A DNA stretch of 8,367 nt from Bacteroidota bacterium (GTDB lineage Bacteria > Bacteroidota > Bacteroidia > Bacteroidales > Prolixibacteraceae): the NCBI GenBank assembly GCA_030695265.1, contig JAUYTA010000665.1, positions 1 through 8,367 of the forward strand, read 5' to 3'. Positions 4,899 through 8,367 of the stretch are shown here, one piece after another; within the stretch, counting starts at the first letter, position 1, and every line of letters starts with the position of its first letter. Both the position numbers and the translations under genes were made by a program. The notes below the pieces were generated by a model that searched no databases, was not told the DNA's origin, and worked only from the letters and a program-made list of their open reading frames with translations.

Positions 4899-5549
4899 AT
4901 GTTTCAATGTATCATTTTTGATGTTGACGGCACTTTGATTGACATTGAAATATCAGTAAAAAAATCGCTTCAGAAAGTATTGTCCGAAGAAACTCAAAAA
5001 GAATATTCGCTTACTGATCTGGACTTTATACTGGGAATTCCGGGACACATAGCGCTGGAAAAGCTTGGTATAAAGAACATTCAGGAAGTGAACCGTCGCT
5101 GGAACGAATACATGACTGACTACAAAAACCAGGTAACCGTATTTGACGGGATCGAAGAAATTCTGCAAAAACTAGAGGAAAAAAGCATCAAAACAGGCAT
5201 TGTTACTTCTAAAACACGCAATGAATTGCTAGACGATTTTATCCCTTTTGGCCTGATGAGATACCTCGATTTTTATGTTTGTGCTGACGATACCGTAAAC
5301 CATAAACCAAATCCCGATCCGATTCTAAAATTTCTTGAGATATCAGGTATTGCCGCCAATCAGACCATTTACATTGGAGATACAACATACGATTACAAGG
5401 CAGCAAAAGCCGCCAATGTGAAATTTGCCCTTGCTTTGTGGGGCGCAAAAAACTCAGACGGATTTGGCAGTTCCATTCTGATTGAGAAACCTGAAAACAT
5501 TATGACGGATTTATTCAATGAGCCAGATAACATTTCAGACTTAACTTAA
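4899..5549 (+). CDS. HAD-superfamily hydrolase, phosphoglycolate-phosphatase-like
   Basis: A 216-residue cytosolic phosphatase of the haloacid dehalogenase superfamily. Motif I is FDVDGTLID (Asp8 nucleophile, Asp10 acid/base). Motif II is the Thr/Ser of GIVTSKTR (about 100-107). Motif III is Lys136 in NHKPNPDP. Motif IV is GDTTYD (160-165) with Asp161 and Asp165 for Mg2+. The helical insert between motifs I and II (about 16-80) is a C1 cap, as in phosphoglycolate phosphatase and PpaX. The substrate cannot be told from sequence; small phosphate monoesters are likely. The ATG at 4899 puts motif I at the usual distance from the N-terminus; the frame also allows a TTG start 30 nt earlier, which I consider less likely. 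It stands alone on the plus strand and converges on the hut operon; its last 9 nt overlap the end of the remnant at 5541-5699. Confidence 0.9.
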   Translation: MFQCIIFDVDGTLIDIEISVKKSLQKVLSEETQKEYSLTDLDFILGIPGHIALEKLGIKNIQEVNRRWNEYMTDYKNQVTVFDGIEEILQKLEEKSIKTGIVTSKTRNELLDDFIPFGLMRYLDFYVCADDTVNHKPNPDPILKFLEISGIAANQTIYIGDTTYDYKAAKAANVKFALALWGAKNSDGFGSSILIEKPENIMTDLFNEPDNISDLT

Positions 5550-5699
5550 GCCAAGCCCACGAAAGGTATAAATCGAAATCAGGAAAATACCAAAGACGGT
5601 AATACCAATTTCATTTCGGGCCGACTCGACACCAAGAAAACCATTCTGTTGACGAGCCAATTCAACCATTCGATTAGACATTTCGAAATAACTTCGCAC
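5541..5699 (-). pseudogene. Remnant of an antibiotic-biosynthesis-monooxygenase-like (ABM) gene
   Basis: Directly after the FTCD stop codon, in the same frame, the minus strand reads VRSYFE followed by MSNRMVELARQQNGFLGVES and ARNEIGITV. This closely resembles the central part of small ABM-fold proteins (typical pattern MxELAxxQxGFLGVESxR...GITVSYW). The usual N-terminal strand is missing because the sequence is cut at the FTCD end. After GITV the expected SYWKDLESI-type stretch is replaced by FGIFLISIYTFRGLGLS and a stop (5541-5543). An ATG at 5679-5681 could still make a 46-residue peptide, but about half the family length (around 100 residues) is gone, so I treat it as a decayed fragment. 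It lies 3' of hutI-FTCD and runs 9 nt into the 3' end of the convergent HAD gene. Confidence 0.62.
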
Positions 5700-7379
5700 T
5701 TATATTTTTGATTCCACCAATGTCAGAATTTCAGCTTCTTTGGCCAATGTTTCCTGAAGAAGATTAGAAGCTTTAGTCAGTATTTCCGCTACATAAGTTT
5801 TATCAGCCAGTTCTCCTGAATTGATCCTGACATTGAGATAAGCTCCGTAAACTGCAGTTCGGGCGCACAAAGCTCCAACTCCTGCATCCGACAAGGAATT
5901 CGGATTGCCAATCGTAGCCATTGCCTGAATAACTTCAAGCGATTTAAATGCTGTTTGCATTACCTCGAAAGGCACCTCAATGGCATGTTTGGTTGCTGCC
6001 TGAATAGCTGCGGAACGCTGTTTTTTCTCCTGATCGGTATTCTTTGGCAAGCCGAACGCATCCATAATCGCGTTGAAAGAGGCAGTATCTTCGTCAACTA
6101 GTTTTAAAAGCCGGTCGTGGTAGATTTTCCCTTTTTCGGCCCAGTCGGAGAATTCTTCCCAACGATCGTCCCAACCACGTTTGTGTGCCGAAAGGTTGGC
6201 AACCATCGAACCCAGCGCAGCACCCAATGCGCCAATATAAGCAGCAACTGAACCGCCACCCGGAGCAGGTGATTCGGATAGTGTTTCGTTTGAAAATCCG
6301 GATAAACTCAAATCAATCAGTTTATTTTGCTGATCGTCAATCAAATATTCAATGATTCGTTTCTTCGGATCGAATGGCAACAGTTCGTCCAAACCCAGCG
6401 ATTTAACAGCGATTTTGATGATTTCCACCTCCGGAATACCGACTGAACGTTGCTGTTTTCTGAGAAAATATTTACCGGCATCGAGCATGGCTTGTAAAGG
6501 AATAACACCAATCAGTTCCGAGCCGGTCACACGGATTCCGCGTTCACGGGCGCGTTCAACCACCTCATCAAATGCCTCGTGCATCGAAGTTACCGAAATA
6601 TCGGTGAGGTTCATGGAAATTTGTGCCACTCCATATTCTTTGATAAACCAGCCAATGGCACGTACTTTTTTTAAAGTTCCCGGAATACGTAACGGTTCAT
6701 CATTTTCGTCATTCACAATTTTACCGGTCACCTGATCGCCTTCGCGAACCACGCGGCCAGCTTCACGGACATCGAACGCGATGGAATTGGCCCGACGAAC
6801 CGAAGTTGTATTCAGGTTGACATTATAGGCTATCAGAAAATTACGCGCTCCAATTGCTGTTGCGCCCGATTTTTCATTCAGCACAACCGGTCCAAAATCG
6901 GGTTTCCATTCGGGTTTCTGAAGTTTTTCCTTCAGTCCTTCGTATTCGCCTGCACGGCAATTCGCCAAACTTTGGCGATCGTTACTGAATGCTGCAAACT
7001 CGTAACAATAAACTGAGATCCCAAGCTCCTCTCCCACTCTTTTGGCCAGTCTGCGCGCATAAACCACTGTTTCGTCCATCGTGATATTGGCAATCGGAAC
7101 CAACGGACAAACATCCATTGCCCCGAAACGCGGATGCTCGCCTTTGTGTTTGCCCATGTCGATGAGCTGTGCAGCCATTTTCGCACCCCGAAACGCGGCT
7201 TCAATTACCTGTTCCGGTTCGCCAACAAAAGTTACAACAGTTCGGTTGGTATCTTTTCCCGGATCTACATTCAGTAATTTGATTCCGTCAACCGACTGTA
7301 TTGCATCGGTAATTAGTTTAATTATTTTTTCATCCCGGCCTTCCGAAAAATTAGGGACGCATTCGATTAGTTGTTTCAT
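5700..7379 (-). CDS. ftcD: Bifunctional glutamate formimidoyltransferase / formimidoyl-THF cyclodeaminase
   Basis: A 559-residue fusion, close to the 541 residues of mammalian FTCD. The N-terminal transferase moves the formimino group from N-formimino-L-glutamate to tetrahydrofolate, releasing glutamate. The C-terminal cyclodeaminase then makes 5,10-methenyl-THF and ammonia. Visible marks are ECVPNFSEGRD at the N-terminus, HKGEHPRFGAMDVCPLVP (78-95) with the catalytic His82, GARNFLIAYNVNL (177-189) and GSELIGVIP (286-294). A linker around 340-360 follows. The cyclodeaminase part has SPAPGGGSVAA (370-380), LVDEDTASFNA (427-437) with the acidic residues of the active-site helix, and NPNSLSDAGVGA (492-503). 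Both halves look complete, so substrate channelling as in the animal enzyme is plausible. It follows hutI by 9 nt in the same operon and completes histidine breakdown to glutamate. Start ATG is at 7377-7379. Confidence 0.96.
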   Translation of the reverse strand: MKQLIECVPNFSEGRDEKIIKLITDAIQSVDGIKLLNVDPGKDTNRTVVTFVGEPEQVIEAAFRGAKMAAQLIDMGKHKGEHPRFGAMDVCPLVPIANITMDETVVYARRLAKRVGEELGISVYCYEFAAFSNDRQSLANCRAGEYEGLKEKLQKPEWKPDFGPVVLNEKSGATAIGARNFLIAYNVNLNTTSVRRANSIAFDVREAGRVVREGDQVTGKIVNDENDEPLRIPGTLKKVRAIGWFIKEYGVAQISMNLTDISVTSMHEAFDEVVERARERGIRVTGSELIGVIPLQAMLDAGKYFLRKQQRSVGIPEVEIIKIAVKSLGLDELLPFDPKKRIIEYLIDDQQNKLIDLSLSGFSNETLSESPAPGGGSVAAYIGALGAALGSMVANLSAHKRGWDDRWEEFSDWAEKGKIYHDRLLKLVDEDTASFNAIMDAFGLPKNTDQEKKQRSAAIQAATKHAIEVPFEVMQTAFKSLEVIQAMATIGNPNSLSDAGVGALCARTAVYGAYLNVRINSGELADKTYVAEILTKASNLLQETLAKEAEILTLVESKI

Positions 7380-7388
7380 ATTTTTAGA

Positions 7389-8367
7389 TTATTGTATTTC
7401 CCCGTTCAAAATCACGGTTTCAATCAGGTTGGAGCTGAACAAATACGGAATTACTGCATAGCTCGAAATCTCTTTGGTGATAAACAAATTGGCAACTTTT
7501 CCTTTGGCAATACTGCCGTAACTTTCACTGATTCCCATTGCATAAGCCGAGTTGATGGTAGTTGCATGGATGGTTTCCTCGGGTGACATGCCGTATTTCA
7601 GGCAGCCAAGCGATTGGACAAAATTCATGTTTCCTGATGGTGATGAACCCGGATTAAAATCCGAAGCCAGCGCCACCGGCAACCCGGCGCTGATCATTTT
7701 GCGGACAGGCGCCAGTTTAAGGTTCAGGAAAAAGGCCGCGCCTGGCAAAACGGTTGGCATTGTTTCGCTGTCAATTAAAGCAGCAATTTCTTCTTCATCA
7801 ACAAATTCAAGGTGATCGGCTGATATTGCGTTGTATTTTACGCCCACCTGAACACCGCCCGAGTTTGCAAGTTCGTTGGCATGAACTTTACCCCGCAAGC
7901 CGTGTTTCATCCCGGCCATGAGAATTCGCTCAGTTTCCTCAACAGTAAAAAAGCCACGGTCGCAAAAAACATCCACATAATCAGCCAACTCCTCCGAAGC
8001 AATCAGTGGAATCGTTTCGTTGATAAGCAAATTCACATAATCGGCTCGTTTACTGCGGTATTCCAAAGGGAAAGCATGGGCCAAAAAGGTGGACTTTATC
8101 ATTAGCGGAGAATTTTGCTTCATCCGGAGAATCACCCTTAGCATTTTCAGCTCCGACTCGGTGGTCAGTCCGTATCCGCTTTTAATCTCAACAGCTCCAG
8201 TTCCCAGCCACATAATTTCATCAAGCCGCTCCATCGCCTGAACGTACAAATCATCCTCCGACATTCCCTGCAAGCGTCTGGCTGAATTCAGGATTCCACC
8301 ACCGTTGGCCGCAATTTCCTCATAAGTCAGGCCTTTGATACGATCGACAAACTCCTGTTCGCGCGTG
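7389..8367 (-). CDS. hutI: Imidazolonepropionase (5' end outside window)
   Basis: HutI is a metal-dependent amidohydrolase that opens imidazolone-5-propionate to N-formimino-L-glutamate, the third step of the hut pathway and the substrate maker for the FTCD gene downstream. The frame is open from the window edge at 8367 to the stop at 7389: 325 residues of an expected 410-420. The missing N-terminus would hold the His-x-His metal pair. Visible are REQEFVDRIKGLTYEEIA and NGGGILNSARRL at the edge, EIKSGYGL, the STFLAHAFP segment, KVHANEL with a metal His (codon 7881-7883), SADHLEF, and LASDFNPGSSP with the metal Asp (codon 7659-7661). The C-terminus (GSIAKGKVANLFI) is the usual amidohydrolase beta-sandwich. 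The TTG at 8271-8273 and nearby ATGs are internal, not starts. Other hut genes (hutU, hutH) may lie upstream, beyond the window. Confidence 0.97.
   Translation of the reverse strand, partial: TREQEFVDRIKGLTYEEIAANGGGILNSARRLQGMSEDDLYVQAMERLDEIMWLGTGAVEIKSGYGLTTESELKMLRVILRMKQNSPLMIKSTFLAHAFPLEYRSKRADYVNLLINETIPLIASEELADYVDVFCDRGFFTVEETERILMAGMKHGLRGKVHANELANSGGVQVGVKYNAISADHLEFVDEEEIAALIDSETMPTVLPGAAFFLNLKLAPVRKMISAGLPVALASDFNPGSSPSGNMNFVQSLGCLKYGMSPEETIHATTINSAYAMGISESYGSIAKGKVANLFITKEISSYAVIPYLFSSNLIETVILNGEIQ

Noticed and set aside
6352..6735. Plus-strand frame of 127 residues inside FTCD
   Set aside because: It is antisense to a very well supported enzyme gene and has no recognisable motif; the same holds for the plus-strand frames at 7081-7461, 7552-7815 and 7881-8105.

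Overview
The window looks like a chromosomal segment of a Bacteroidota bacterium. The evidence is the AT-rich leaders without clear Shine-Dalgarno sequences, TAnnTTTG-like -7 elements, a hut operon with a fused formiminotransferase-cyclodeaminase, and housekeeping proteins that read like those of marine or anaerobic Bacteroidales/Marinilabiliales. The genus cannot be fixed from the sequence.

Layout. (1) 1-352: 3' end of a 6-phosphogluconate dehydrogenase gene (gnd), a perfect 33-nt palindrome, and a strong intrinsic terminator. (2) 358-2817: a visibly AT-rich two-gene unit on the minus strand (548-aa and about 172-aa proteins of unknown function) bracketed by two copies of one palindromic repeat in opposite orientation. 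The larger protein ends in a helical segment with a HEPN-like R-x5-H motif, so a defence or toxin role is possible but unproven. (3) 2833-4058: a REP-associated tyrosine transposase (RAYT, HUH/Y1 family) and a truncated second RAYT copy, with six REP-like palindromes in the wider region. Two palindromes and a half copy lie inside the intact RAYT reading frame and are translated. An 83-nt doublet with the same layout lies at the 3' end of the broken copy. (4) 4141-5549: a divergent pair, a PhnA/YjdM-type protein (minus) and a HAD-family phosphatase (plus). (5) 5541-5699: a remnant of an antibiotic-biosynthesis-monooxygenase-like gene. (6) 5700-8367: end of a histidine-utilisation operon on the minus strand, imidazolonepropionase (hutI, 5' end outside the window) followed 9 nt later by bifunctional FTCD. 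Together these convert imidazolone propionate to glutamate and 5,10-methenyl-tetrahydrofolate.

The most unusual part is 353-4140, an accessory insertion between gnd and the phnA-like gene. It is a compact RAYT/REP locus in which the repeats flank a foreign-looking gene pair, sit at the 3' end of each transposase copy, and have entered the transposase coding sequence in frame between its HUH motif and its catalytic tyrosine.
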